A stretch of 32,582 nucleotides of DNA. Origin: Chitinophaga pinensis (GTDB lineage: Bacteria; Bacteroidota; Bacteroidia; AKYH767-A; OLB10). Position numbers and translations under genes: made by a program. Below are positions 19,583 through 29,424 of this stretch, piece after piece. The DNA lies in the NCBI GenBank assembly GCA_943332105.1, contig CALQOD010000029.1:1-32582 (forward strand). Reading direction: 5' to 3'. Below the pieces are notes generated by a model. It was not told the DNA's origin. It saw only the letters and a program-made list of their open reading frames with translations, and did not search any database. The first letter of the stretch is position 1. Each line of letters starts with the position of its first letter.

Positions 19583-21958
19583 CTAAAACTCAAATATTAC
19601 ACCTATCGTAGGTACTACATTGCCAGAGGCGTTTTCTAGTTCTTTTAGCTTGTATGAATCTAAATTGTCAGGATCTATTGCAGGTGATCCATTCGCATCA
19701 AGGACAGCAGTTAAATACGGATTGAAGTAGGTTTTCTGATTTAAAAAGTTTTGAATATCGAGGTAAAAATTCAATGCAGATTTTTTAAAGAAGTATTTTT
19801 TATCGACGCGAATATCCAATTGAGTAAACGTGTTTGTTCTTCCCGTATTCAGTAAGGAATAATCGCGGATAGCCTGTCCCGTTACATTCCAGTTGTTTGT
19901 ATCTGCGCTCGCAGCATAATTATTTGGAGTGTAAGGCGCACCCGAACTCATTCTGAATTTTAATCCTGCTTCCCAGTTCTTGTTAAATATTTTTCCGGCT
20001 GTTAAACTTAGCGTATTACGGAAATCAGAGCCCGATGCAACATATCTGTCATCGCCATTGGTAAATTCACTCTTGCCAAAAGTATAAGCTAGTAATGCAT
20101 AAAAGTTCTTATAAAGCTTTTGTTGTACTAATAATTCAACTCCATAAGCGCGTCCTTTCGAGTTAGCATCCACCGGTACATTTCCTACAACACCAAAGTC
20201 GCCGCCCAGATTAGCAATGCTGATAGAGTCAATTAAATTTAAAGGGTAATTATCGTAAATTTTATAGTAACCTTCTAATGTCACGCGAATGTTATTCTGA
20301 CTGACATATTCAAGTCCTGCCACTGCTTGCTGGTTCCGGATATAAGGTATGTTCGTGTTCGTAAATGAACCAGCGCTATCTTTATATCCTAAGATTGTAT
20401 ATGCTGGTAATTGATAAAATATGCCAGCGCTCGCATTAAAGTAAAATCCTTTATGCAATTGCTGACTTAAAGATAATCGAGGTGAAAATTGCTCTAACGG
20501 ATTTTTCATTTTCGATCCGTAATTGTTACCATCAACTCTAGCTCCAAGTGAGATTGTCGTATACGATTTTGCAAACGTTCTACTGATTTGTCCGAACGCA
20601 CTGTATTTTTGAAAATTGATTTTAGAATTAAAATCCAACGTGATTTCGTTCGGAAGTTTATTGTAGGTACTATTTGAATAATTCACATCTTCTAAACCAA
20701 CTCCATAATTAATTTTCCAATCGCTAACACGAACTGTTTCTTCCAGTCGTAATTTGTTTTCAATTTCCGCCGATTGATAATCTAATATTTTGCCTGCTGA
20801 ATTTGCCAAATCATTATTCTTATACTTATTACTTGAATTGTCTAGGTGATTTCTGCTGATGACAAGAGTAGTGAAACGATTTTTTGAAAAGTGTCTGTAA
20901 GTTCCTCCAATTGTGTAATTCCACTGTTGGCTAGATGGCAATGTGCCCAATAAATATTTTTGTTTATCTGTTTCGTTTGCATCCAGATTTAATTTTAAAT
21001 TATCAAATGCACCCAATCCAATAAAGGTGAATTCATTTTTATTATTTGGCTTAATCTTGTATTTGAATTGAATGTCGTTGTAAATTGGTAAGAACGGCAA
21101 GCCTAATGCGCTAAATAAAAATTGCAAATACGAACGGCGATAAGACGCAATCAATGTAGAGTTTTTCGATACTGGTCCATCATAAACTGCTGCTAAATCA
21201 CTCGCTCCTAATGTAAGTGAGTAGAACGGTTTGTCATTTCTTCCATCTTTAAATTTAAAATCGAGCACAGAACTCATAGTGTTTCCTCTATTAGCAGGGA
21301 AAGCACCTGAATAAAAATTGACATCCTGAATAAAATCCACATTCAACATTCCAACAGGTCCGCCTGATGCTCCTTGCGTAGCAAAGTGATTGATGTTTGG
21401 TATTTCAATTCCATCGAGGTAAAAACGATTTTCATTCGATGAGCCACCTCTAACGATAAGGTCGTTACGAAATGTAGGAATGGATGCAACGCCCGGTAAT
21501 GATTGAATCACTTTAGAAATATCTCTATTGCCTCCAGGATTGCGTTTAATCTCTGCCACGCCTAATGTTCTTAAAGAAACAGGACTCTCTTCTTTCTTCG
21601 GATAAACAGCAGTCGTAATAACTACTTCACTTAATTTCTTCACATCTTCTTCTAAGGCAATATTGATAATAGCTCGCTTGTTGGGTTGCAGCACGACTTC
21701 ATAGGCAGTACCTTTTACATAACCGGTAAGCATGACTTCGATGTTGTATGTGCCGGGCTTTTCAATACTTAAAAAATAATTTCCTAAGGTATCAGAAGTA
21801 GTACTCGAAACAGAGGTTCCATTTTTGACTACCACCACTGCAAATGGCAAGAGATCATTGCTAATGGAATTGGTAATAGTTCCTGAAACAATACAATTTT
21901 GAGCATTGGTGTAGCTAATCGTAAAAAGCAGAGAGAGGATGAGAATTAGTTTTTTCAT
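19583..21958 (-). CDS. TonB-dependent receptor with N-terminal carboxypeptidase-regulatory-like domain
   Basis: Signal peptide; CarboxypepD_reg-like domain (ISNDLLPFAVVVVKNGTSVSSTTSDTLGNYFLSIEKPGTYNIEV); plug (KVIQSLPGVASIPTFRNDLIVRGGSSNENRFYLDGIEIP); long barrel. Confidence 0.93.
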   Translation of the reverse strand: MKKLILILSLLFTISYTNAQNCIVSGTITNSISNDLLPFAVVVVKNGTSVSSTTSDTLGNYFLSIEKPGTYNIEVMLTGYVKGTAYEVVLQPNKRAIINIALEEDVKKLSEVVITTAVYPKKEESPVSLRTLGVAEIKRNPGGNRDISKVIQSLPGVASIPTFRNDLIVRGGSSNENRFYLDGIEIPNINHFATQGASGGPVGMLNVDFIQDVNFYSGAFPANRGNTMSSVLDFKFKDGRNDKPFYSLTLGASDLAAVYDGPVSKNSTLIASYRRSYLQFLFSALGLPFLPIYNDIQFKYKIKPNNKNEFTFIGLGAFDNLKLNLDANETDKQKYLLGTLPSSQQWNYTIGGTYRHFSKNRFTTLVISRNHLDNSSNKYKNNDLANSAGKILDYQSAEIENKLRLEETVRVSDWKINYGVGLEDVNYSNSTYNKLPNEITLDFNSKINFQKYSAFGQISRTFAKSYTTISLGARVDGNNYGSKMKNPLEQFSPRLSLSQQLHKGFYFNASAGIFYQLPAYTILGYKDSAGSFTNTNIPYIRNQQAVAGLEYVSQNNIRVTLEGYYKIYDNYPLNLIDSISIANLGGDFGVVGNVPVDANSKGRAYGVELLVQQKLYKNFYALLAYTFGKSEFTNGDDRYVASGSDFRNTLSLTAGKIFNKNWEAGLKFRMSSGAPYTPNNYAASADTNNWNVTGQAIRDYSLLNTGRTNTFTQLDIRVDKKYFFKKSALNFYLDIQNFLNQKTYFNPYLTAVLDANGSPAIDPDNLDSYKLKELENASGNVVPTIGVIFEF

Positions 21959-22074
21959 AGATAATTAAAGCACTTAAACAATGCAATAGGTGTTTTGTTC
22001 ATGCAAAGATAAAATTCAGTGGCAAGTATTTTAAAAATCGATGGAAAATTCCTTACAGTTAAGTAAGTTTGTGC

Positions 22075-23307
22075 ATGGTTAACAGTGAAACGGTTATTCT
22101 TAAAAACGGACTTAAAGTTTTATATGAGCATCATCCAACCGCGGCGGTTTCGCATGTTGCTGTAATGGTGAAGGCAGGTACGCGCGACGAAGGAAAAAAT
22201 GAAGAGGGGCTTGCACATTATATCGAACATTGTTTATTCAAAGGAACTAAGAATCGTAAGTCGTTTCATATTTTAAATCGCCTAGAAGTAATAGGAGGTG
22301 ATTTGAATGCTTACACGACGAAAGAAGAAACCTGTTTGCATGCATCGGTGATGAATCAATATTTACCAAGAGCAGTAGAATTAATTGCCGACATTTTCCA
22401 TAATTCCATTTTTCCAGAAAAAGAAATTGAAAAAGAAAAGGATGTCATTATCGATGAAATCCACTCGTATCAGGATACCCCTTACGAACAGATTTTTGAT
22501 GATTTCGAAGGGCAGGTTTTTAAAGGACATACACTAGGGCATCCTATATTAGGTACAGAAAAATCACTTCGTTCATTCAAAAGAAAAAATATTGTCGATT
22601 TTATCAAACGTAATTATCACCCTTCGGTAACCGTGTTTTCGGTGAGTGGTTCTATCGGATTAGAAAAAGCGATAGCGTTGGCAGAAGAATTTTTTGGAAT
22701 GAAAAAATCCACGACATCTATTCCTAAACGTACTGCTTTTAAAAAACATCAATCATCCGAAGTTGAAGTTCCGAAAGCTATTTCACAAGTGCATTATATC
22801 AGCGGAACTCCTGCTTATGCATTGAATGATCCGAGACGTTATACATTGGTTTTATTAAATAATTTACTCGGTGGACCAGGCATGAATTCACGTTTGAATT
22901 TGAATGTACGTGAGAAGTACGGATTTACATATACAATAGAAACAGGTTATCATACATATAGTGATACTGGAATTTTCTTTTTGTATTTTGCTACTGATCA
23001 AAAGCATTTTAATAAAACATTAAAGTTGGCGAATCAAGAGTTAGATAAGTTATGTGATAAGCCATTAGGCGATAAATTATTTTTGCAATATCGTGAGCAA
23101 TTATTAGGACAAATCATGATGGCACAAGAAAATAGATTAAGTGTTTTGTTATCCCGGTCAAAAGCGTTTTTGAATTTTGGTTCCGTTATATCTGTTGATG
23201 AAATCAGAGCGAAAGTGAAGAGTGTATCTGCAAAGGATATTCAGTCAGCAGCAAAAGATTTGTTGGGAAGCAAAGAAAGGTCAGCATTAATATACAAACC
23301 CGTTTAG
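22075..23307 (+). CDS. M16 family (pitrilysin-like) zinc protease
   Basis: HXXEH motif HYIEHCLFKGT with downstream EKDVIIDEIHSYQDTP. ATG at 22075 preferred over the TTG at 22069. Confidence 0.93.
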   Translation: MVNSETVILKNGLKVLYEHHPTAAVSHVAVMVKAGTRDEGKNEEGLAHYIEHCLFKGTKNRKSFHILNRLEVIGGDLNAYTTKEETCLHASVMNQYLPRAVELIADIFHNSIFPEKEIEKEKDVIIDEIHSYQDTPYEQIFDDFEGQVFKGHTLGHPILGTEKSLRSFKRKNIVDFIKRNYHPSVTVFSVSGSIGLEKAIALAEEFFGMKKSTTSIPKRTAFKKHQSSEVEVPKAISQVHYISGTPAYALNDPRRYTLVLLNNLLGGPGMNSRLNLNVREKYGFTYTIETGYHTYSDTGIFFLYFATDQKHFNKTLKLANQELDKLCDKPLGDKLFLQYREQLLGQIMMAQENRLSVLLSRSKAFLNFGSVISVDEIRAKVKSVSAKDIQSAAKDLLGSKERSALIYKPV

Positions 23308-23334
23308 TTTAAATTAAACTCGTAATTTAGCATT

Positions 23335-23886
23335 ATGATGAAATATGTATTATCGGCATTGGTGGTTTTTGCAATGATTTCTTCTTGTAAAAAAGATCAA
23401 ACTTTTTCTGCCACTCCTGAAGTGAGCTTCGATAATTTTATTAAGTATTCAGATGCTTCTGGTGTTGATACTGCCGTTGATTTTATATTTACAATAAAAG
23501 ATGGCGATGGTGATATCGGATTTTTAGAGAATGAATTTAATGCTTCTTGCGGAGCAGATAATAGCAATTTATACATTTCTTACGAAGAAAAAAATGGAGC
23601 TGGATATCGTCCGAAAAAAATATGGACGCAAGTGACAGACATTACTACTAATTGCGATACAAACATTTATTTCGATAGTGTGCAAGTAAAGTTCAATCAA
23701 CGTATGCAATACATCGAGCCTCCAGGAAATAGCAAATCGATTGAGGCGACTGTAACTTATCGAATGGATTATATCAGTGCTTTGATTTTACTTAGCACGC
23801 AAGGTCGTTTTCAATTTTATATTCGCGATCGTGCAAATAACATTAGCAATACTTCGGCGAGTGCTGAGTTGTTGCTAAGCAAATAG
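23335..23886 (+). CDS. Hypothetical lipoprotein
   Basis: MMKYVLSALVVFAMISSCKKDQ signal peptide/lipobox; no other domain recognised. Confidence 0.75.
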   Translation: MMKYVLSALVVFAMISSCKKDQTFSATPEVSFDNFIKYSDASGVDTAVDFIFTIKDGDGDIGFLENEFNASCGADNSNLYISYEEKNGAGYRPKKIWTQVTDITTNCDTNIYFDSVQVKFNQRMQYIEPPGNSKSIEATVTYRMDYISALILLSTQGRFQFYIRDRANNISNTSASAELLLSK

Positions 23887-23887
23887 T

Positions 23888-24955
23888 TTAGTTAAACGCA
23901 AATCCATTAGGAGCAATCCCTGCAAGTGCCGAATCGATTAAAGTACCATCCGAAGTAAATCGCAACACATAAGCTCTTCCAGAAAAATCTCCTCGTCCTG
24001 CAAATATTTCATTTGTGGTAGGGTTAATTCCTAATCCGTAAAATGAAGAACTAACAATAGTTGCTGGCGATTGTGTAGCAGCATAAATACTCAACTTTTT
24101 AATCTCTCCAGCATAACCGTATTCGCCATCTAAAAAGAATAACTCATCTTTTGATTTATTAATCTGCATTTTAACAGGATGGCTATTATAGGCAAACGTG
24201 AATTGTTGTTCGATAGCATTACTTGATGGATTTATTTGTATCAAAGCACCCGCAGCATCATCAGGAGTAGGTGTGTAGTCACTTCCTAAACTTCCCTTGC
24301 ATAGCGCCCAAACCTTTCCGTCTTTGTCCAGCTTAATAGAAGAAGGATTAAGTGGTGTGTTTATAGTAGCAATTACTGAATTGGAATTAATATCAATTAC
24401 TGTTATGGTACTATCATCTCCAAATCCACCACTGTTACATACATATAATTTATTATTGACGATAAGCATTTCTTCTGGTCCGCTTCCAGCAGGAATAGTA
24501 TCGATGATTTGATAGTTATTTAAATTCAAAACATACACATTGTCGGAGATCCAGTCGGAGATATATCCTTTACTTCCGTTTCCAATAAAAAATCGAGGTG
24601 ATGAAAGTCCCTGAATAGTAGTGATGCGTTTAAAATTTTCTAATGAAACCACTTCCATTTTTTGAGAGTTGTTTACTGCAATAAAAGCGCGGTTGTCATA
24701 TAACGCTATCGACTGTGCAACATCTCCCAATGGTAAATTATTAGCAGCAAAATAAAGATCTTCGCTAAATGTATTTGAATCCGTATTCAAAAAAGAAATA
24801 CTTCCGTTACCTTGTCCAAAGGCACCCTCATTGCAAATGAATACACCATTTAAATTGTTCGGAACAATTGACGGAGTTGATTCAGGCGTATTTTTACAAG
24901 AAGAAAAAAGAATAACTGGGATGAAGATAGCAATAAGTGTGTTTAAGTTTTTCAT
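23888..24955 (-). CDS. YncE/DUF5074-like beta-propeller lipoprotein, candidate BtuG-like surface cobalamin-binding protein
   Basis: Lipobox LFSSCKNTPE; propeller-like repeats (LYVCNSGGFGDDSTITVIDINSNSVIATINTPLNPSSIKLDKDGKVWALCKG); directly downstream of a cobalamin riboswitch. ATG at 24955 preferred over 25018. Confidence 0.75.
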   Translation of the reverse strand: MKNLNTLIAIFIPVILFSSCKNTPESTPSIVPNNLNGVFICNEGAFGQGNGSISFLNTDSNTFSEDLYFAANNLPLGDVAQSIALYDNRAFIAVNNSQKMEVVSLENFKRITTIQGLSSPRFFIGNGSKGYISDWISDNVYVLNLNNYQIIDTIPAGSGPEEMLIVNNKLYVCNSGGFGDDSTITVIDINSNSVIATINTPLNPSSIKLDKDGKVWALCKGSLGSDYTPTPDDAAGALIQINPSSNAIEQQFTFAYNSHPVKMQINKSKDELFFLDGEYGYAGEIKKLSIYAATQSPATIVSSSFYGLGINPTTNEIFAGRGDFSGRAYVLRFTSDGTLIDSALAGIAPNGFAFN

Positions 24956-25054
24956 AGATATTAATTTTAATAGCGAAAAAATATCCATGAAGCGTACAGG
25001 CATAGCCGTTATACGCATTTACAATGGATGCCTTTCCTCCGAAGGTTTCGTTGT

Positions 25055-25232
25055 TATTGCATTGAGGCAGGTCTTCTGACTTACAGTTCATGCACCTTCC
25101 CGTTTTCACAGTGGTTGTTGCATTCAATGGCTATTGCCAAAGCTGTTTACAGCAGCGGGGACTGTCCCGGATTCACACCGGATTCCCTTTTCATCCCGCT
25201 TTTAAGCGGGAACCTTAACGCACTACAATAGT
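25055..25232 (-). ncRNA. Cobalamin (B12) riboswitch
   Basis: Minus strand reads GGTTCCCGCTTAAAAGCGGGATGAAAAGGGAATCCGGTGTGAATCCGGGACAGTCCCCGCTGCTGTAA...CACTGTGAAAACGGGAAGGTGCATGAACTGTAAGTCAGAAGACCTGCC, carrying the conserved B12-box blocks. Confidence 0.95.
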
Positions 25233-25242
25233 AGCGAAAAAA

Positions 25243-26316
25243 TTAAAACGAAAGTTTATCAATTGCTTCTAATAATAGCTTGTCTGACGAAAATGACAAT
25301 TGTCTAACATCGGATAAATCTTGAAATCCTTTCTCCCAATTCATTTGATGTTGTTCTTGAAAAACTATTTTATGTTGGTTGGATAAATGCTTTGCTAAAT
25401 ATAATTGCTCTGTTTGGCCTGGAGTGGGAATGCACAAAGCTGTTTTGTTCAGTTTGGCTAAGTCCATTAAGGTAGAATAGCCCGAACGACAAACAATATA
25501 CTGAGCGCTTTTAATAATTGGTGCAAGTTGATTGTTTCCTAGATGTGAAACGAGTGTAATACTTCCTTTCGTTATTTGCTCGTTTTTATTCGGCTGACCT
25601 AATAGGATTAATGTTTTTTTGTTGATACGCATTGCTTCTTGCAAACAGGCTTCTTGAAAAATACTTCGTTGTGGTTCTGGTCCTGAGATGAGTACTACTA
25701 CTTCGTAATTATTTTCTGTTGGAATATTATCTGAACTATTGAATCGTGATAAAGGTCCGATGAATTCACAATTTAAACTTTGAGCAATTGAAGGATGATT
25801 AGCTAAAATTCCACTTAAATTATTTTCACCTGATGCATCAGGAATCCAGATTTTCAAAAATCGTTTTAAAAATTTCGAGTGAAAATGAAATAGGATTGGT
25901 TCAATCCATTTTGCAAAACGATTAGGTGCTTGCAAGTATAACTGGTGACCAATAAAAATACTTGGTCTTGTTAGATGCCAAGCGCCATAACGATTATCGC
26001 TAATGATTAAATCAGGCTTTATTTCGTCACATAATACAAGAAACTGTTGATGTTCTTGTTTAATTGATTTTAGCAACGATGGAATCATCCAAACAATTCC
26101 GAAGGAAGAATCCGTAAAACGCACTTGAATACCGAATAAGTCATGCGCTTTTAAATCGGGAAAATAATTTTTTAATAGCAGCAATGAATTTCCTTCTCCT
26201 GCTAGATGTACATTATATCCACGTTGCAACATGGCTTCAATCACGGGAATACTTCTTGTGGCATGTCCAAGTCCCCAATCGAGCACCGTAAATAAAACCC
26301 GTTTTTGCTGTTGCAT
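25243..26316 (-). CDS. MurG-like glycosyltransferase (GT-B fold)
   Basis: VLFTVLDWGLGHATRSIPVIEAMLQRGYNVHLAG N-terminus and C-terminal SAQYIVCRSGYSTLMDLAKLNKTALCIPTPGQTEQLYLAKHL. Confidence 0.8.
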   Translation of the reverse strand: MQQQKRVLFTVLDWGLGHATRSIPVIEAMLQRGYNVHLAGEGNSLLLLKNYFPDLKAHDLFGIQVRFTDSSFGIVWMIPSLLKSIKQEHQQFLVLCDEIKPDLIISDNRYGAWHLTRPSIFIGHQLYLQAPNRFAKWIEPILFHFHSKFLKRFLKIWIPDASGENNLSGILANHPSIAQSLNCEFIGPLSRFNSSDNIPTENNYEVVVLISGPEPQRSIFQEACLQEAMRINKKTLILLGQPNKNEQITKGSITLVSHLGNNQLAPIIKSAQYIVCRSGYSTLMDLAKLNKTALCIPTPGQTEQLYLAKHLSNQHKIVFQEQHQMNWEKGFQDLSDVRQLSFSSDKLLLEAIDKLSF

Positions 26317-26387
26317 AAAAACAAAGTTAGTGAACCAATTCTGTTTTGAATGATGGGTAGGGTTGCTTATTTTCGTTTGCTGAAATT

Positions 26388-27050
26388 ATGTCGAAGAGAA
26401 AACTACAACGATTTGATGAGCTCACCCGTTTAGAGCGCGTTTATCAATTCCCATTTCCGTTGGTGCATACCGATCATGGAATGAAGGGAAACTGGAATAA
26501 AAATGTATTTAAGAATGATAATCCGATTGTGCTGGAAATAGGCTGCGGACGAGGAGAATATACGGTGGCTTTATCGAAAGATAATCCCGATAAAAATTTT
26601 ATTGGTATCGATATCAAAGGAGCTAGAATCTGGAGAGGGGCTAAAACAGCCAACGAACAAAATATTTTAAATGCAGCTTTCTTACGCGTGCACATCGAAT
26701 GGCTTGCACAATTTTTTGAGAAGGGAGAAGTGAGTGAAATATGGATTACCTTTCCTGATCCTCAGCCGCAGTTAACGCGCGAGAATCGTCGTCTAACAAA
26801 TAAGAAGTTTATAAATCTTTATCGGATGTTGCTAAAGCCAGGTGGTAAGTTGCACTTGAAAACAGACAATATCGGATTGTTTGAATATACGCTCGAAGTA
26901 TTGACGACAGAAGAAGGAGAAATGGAAGTCTGTACGAAAGATTTATACATGGATACTCCGAAAGGATTTAACTTAAGTATACAAACCACTTACGAAAAGA
27001 TATTTATGGCCGAGGGTTATAAAATAAATTACCTTCGTTTTAAAATATGA
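26388..27050 (+). CDS. trmB: tRNA (guanine-N7-)-methyltransferase
   Basis: VLEIGCGRGEYTVALS, FIGIDIKGARIWRGAKTA, ITFPDPQPQLTRENRRLTNKKFINLY motifs. Confidence 0.93.
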   Translation: MSKRKLQRFDELTRLERVYQFPFPLVHTDHGMKGNWNKNVFKNDNPIVLEIGCGRGEYTVALSKDNPDKNFIGIDIKGARIWRGAKTANEQNILNAAFLRVHIEWLAQFFEKGEVSEIWITFPDPQPQLTRENRRLTNKKFINLYRMLLKPGGKLHLKTDNIGLFEYTLEVLTTEEGEMEVCTKDLYMDTPKGFNLSIQTTYEKIFMAEGYKINYLRFKI

Positions 27051-27097
27051 AAATAAAATTACACTACATTCGTTAACGCAATTAAACCTATTCAAAT

Positions 27098-27703
27098 ATG
27101 AAACCTATTTACAAAGTATTGCTGATTATCTTCGCAGCTTTCTTACTAATTATTTTTGCAGCTTACCAATTTATTGCTGGTAATTATAATATAATGGTGG
27201 CAAAAGATCTTGCTATTAAAACGGCATGGGCACAAGTAGAAAATAACTATCAGCGTCGTGCAGACTTAATCCCAAGCTTAGTAGAAACAATCAAAGGTTC
27301 CGCTAAGTTTGAACAGGAAACATTGAAGCAGGTGATGGAAGCAAGAGCGAATGCAACATCTATGAAAATAGATCCGAGTAATATTACTCCGGAGCAATTA
27401 GCAAAATTCCAGGCTGCACAAAACCAGGCAGGTGGTGCAATCAGTCGTTTGTTAGCTGTTGCTGAAAATTATCCGCAACTAAAAACTACGGAAGCTTTTC
27501 AAGGCTTGATGAATGAACTAGCTGGTACAGAAAACAGAATTTCATTCGCACGCAAAACATTTAATGAGTCGGTGCAGGATTACAACTTGGCAATAAAAAC
27601 ATTTCCTCGCAATATAGTTGCAGGCTTCTTCGGATTCCAGGAGAAAGCATTCTTTCAGGCTGATCCAGGCACTAACAAACCGGTAGTTCCTAATTTCAAC
27701 TAA
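27098..27703 (+). CDS. lemA: LemA family protein
   Basis: N-terminal TM then KTAWAQVENNYQRRADLIPSLVETIKG...ENYPQLKTTEAFQGLMNELAGTENRISFARKTFNESVQDYN. Confidence 0.93.
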   Translation: MKPIYKVLLIIFAAFLLIIFAAYQFIAGNYNIMVAKDLAIKTAWAQVENNYQRRADLIPSLVETIKGSAKFEQETLKQVMEARANATSMKIDPSNITPEQLAKFQAAQNQAGGAISRLLAVAENYPQLKTTEAFQGLMNELAGTENRISFARKTFNESVQDYNLAIKTFPRNIVAGFFGFQEKAFFQADPGTNKPVVPNFN

Positions 27704-27707
27704 GCAT

Positions 27708-28142
27708 ATGCCTAACACCGGAAGTTTAACAGAGCAAAATTTGCAGCAATTAAAAGCTGCGATTGCCAGTGCGGAGGAAAAGACTTCGGGCGAGATACGT
27801 TTATACTTAGAAGAAGAGTGCGAAACGGATGTAATGGACCGTGCGGCATTTATTTTTGAAAAGTTAAAAATGCATGAGACGGAACTTCGTAACGGCGTAC
27901 TGTTATACGTTGCATTCGGACATAAAAAATTTGCTATTATTGGCGATGCAGGAATACATCAGAAAGTAGGAGAAGAGTTTTGGAGAGCAATCAAGCAAAA
28001 GATGGTTGCATCCTTTAAAGAAGAAAAGTATGTAGATGGATTAACACTTGCCATTCAGGAAACTGGATTGGCATTATCGAGTTTTTTTCCACCTCGTGAA
28101 AATGATAGAAATGAATTGCCGAACGATGTAATCCTAGGATAG
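27708..28142 (+). CDS. TPM-domain protein without signal peptide
   Basis: AAIASAEEKTSGEIRLYLEEECE...RNGVLLYVAFGHKKFAIIGDAGIHQKVGEEFW; 4 bp after lemA. Confidence 0.85.
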   Translation: MPNTGSLTEQNLQQLKAAIASAEEKTSGEIRLYLEEECETDVMDRAAFIFEKLKMHETELRNGVLLYVAFGHKKFAIIGDAGIHQKVGEEFWRAIKQKMVASFKEEKYVDGLTLAIQETGLALSSFFPPRENDRNELPNDVILG

Positions 28143-28949
28143 ATGAAAAAACTCGGAATTATACTCGTACTTATTATTACGATGTTCAGCAATAGCTGGG
28201 CGCAGGTCGAGTATCCCAAGCCATCAGATCCTCCTCGGTTGGTCAACGATTTTACAAAAACACTTGATGCAGGTCAGGTAAAGACACTAGAAGACAAGCT
28301 GGTTGCCTTTGCAGATTCAACATCAACACAGATTGCGGTGGTAGTTATTGAGACTACAGCGGATATGCCAATCAGTGATTATACTTTTGAGTTGGGTAAT
28401 CAGTGGAAGATAGGAACTAAGGGAAATGAAAATGGGGTGTTGTTTTGTATTGCTTTAAACGATAAGCAACTTTTTATCGCAACTGGTTATGGTGTAGAAG
28501 GTGCATTGCCAGATGCATTATGCGGAAAGATTATTGAAAATGATATTCGTCCCTTTTTTAAGCAAGGAAAATACATTGAGGGTATAGACAATGGCGTTAG
28601 TAAGATTATTAATGCTGTAAAAGGTGAACCTTATAAAGCTACTGCGCAGAATAGAGGATATCGTAAGTTTAAATCGGGACCAATATTTTTTGTATTGTTC
28701 TTTTTTGTATTGATAATGCTATTTAAAGCCATTAGTGTCCGCAGGTATGCTATCAGCAATGGAATAACCTTTTTTGTAGCTTGGCAGTTATTAAACGCAG
28801 CTACTCGCACGCAGAGCGGACGATATTCCGATTTCACTCGAGGAGGTGGAAGTTTTGGTTATGGCAGTTCAAGTAATAACAGCAGCGGAGGTTTCGGCGG
28901 CTTTGGTGGTGGTGGCTTTGGTGGAGGTGGTGCTGGGGGAGGCTGGTAG
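28143..28949 (+). CDS. TPM-domain membrane protein with Gly-rich C-terminal tail (YgcG-like)
   Basis: Signal peptide; LVNDFTKTLDAGQVKTLEDKLVAFADSTSTQIAVVVIET...ENGVLFCIALNDKQLFIATGYGVEGALPD; TM; tail SGGFGGFGGGGFGGGGAGGGW. Starts immediately after the previous stop. Confidence 0.88.
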   Translation: MKKLGIILVLIITMFSNSWAQVEYPKPSDPPRLVNDFTKTLDAGQVKTLEDKLVAFADSTSTQIAVVVIETTADMPISDYTFELGNQWKIGTKGNENGVLFCIALNDKQLFIATGYGVEGALPDALCGKIIENDIRPFFKQGKYIEGIDNGVSKIINAVKGEPYKATAQNRGYRKFKSGPIFFVLFFFVLIMLFKAISVRRYAISNGITFFVAWQLLNAATRTQSGRYSDFTRGGGSFGYGSSSNNSSGGFGGFGGGGFGGGGAGGGW

Positions 28950-28950
28950 C

Positions 28951-28988
28951 CGTAAAGCAGAGTTCCGAATTTCGGAACACGCTTTACG
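28951..28988. repeat. Nested inverted repeat after the TPM gene (terminator-like or REP-like hairpin)
   Basis: CGTAAAGC ... GTTCCGA-ATT-TCGGAAC ... GCTTTACG. Confidence 0.6.
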
Positions 28989-29015
28989 TTAATTTGGTGA
29001 TTTGATAATTTGCTA

Positions 29016-29165
29016 ATTTGAAGATGTAATGAGTTGATTTTTTCGGAAGTATTTGGAATTTTAGAAATACGCTTTAGGCTACTTTGATCGCGAGGCGGTC
29101 CCTGCTTGTGCCGAGCCTGTCGAGGTAAGGCGACTCGAAGGGCTTCGAGATTTGAAGATGTAATG
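29016..29165. repeat. Two exact 16-bp copies of ATTTGAAGATGTAATG (29016-29031 and 29150-29165)
   Basis: Direct inspection; the unit between them contains CTCGAAG-GG-CTTCGAG (29134-29149). Confidence 0.6.
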
Positions 29166-29424
29166 TTGAAGCATCCTCGCGGATGTCTTCTGCATTGTGG
29201 GATGATGTGCTCCCCGAAAGTTATCTATGCTTCTAAGCGGTATTCAAAATGTTACACAGTATCAACACGTTTCAGCATATGAAACGCAAATCAGTTTGTC
29301 AATAGGCAGCAAGGGATAATTATAATCGAACGAAAAATAATTGCTATAATATCGCACCAAGCCTGAATAACTCTCATTTTTGATTTATTTAGTGAGCAGA
29401 ATTTAATAACAGAAACATTAGCAC

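Noticed and set aside
22064-22071. TAAGTTTG promoter -7 match before the M16 protease
   Set aside because: Only 3 bp before the ATG at 22075 and no TTTG about 20 bp upstream; transcription would start at or after the start codon. Probably chance.
24831-25231. ORFs 24831-25079 (+), 24894-25127 (-) and 25028-25231 (+)
   Set aside because: They overlap the cobalamin riboswitch and the 5' end of the propeller gene; translations look like structured RNA read as protein.
29091-29160. Possible tRNA or structured RNA gene in the GC-richer patch
   Set aside because: No T-loop GTTCRA motif or cloverleaf could be drawn; better explained as short palindromic repeats.
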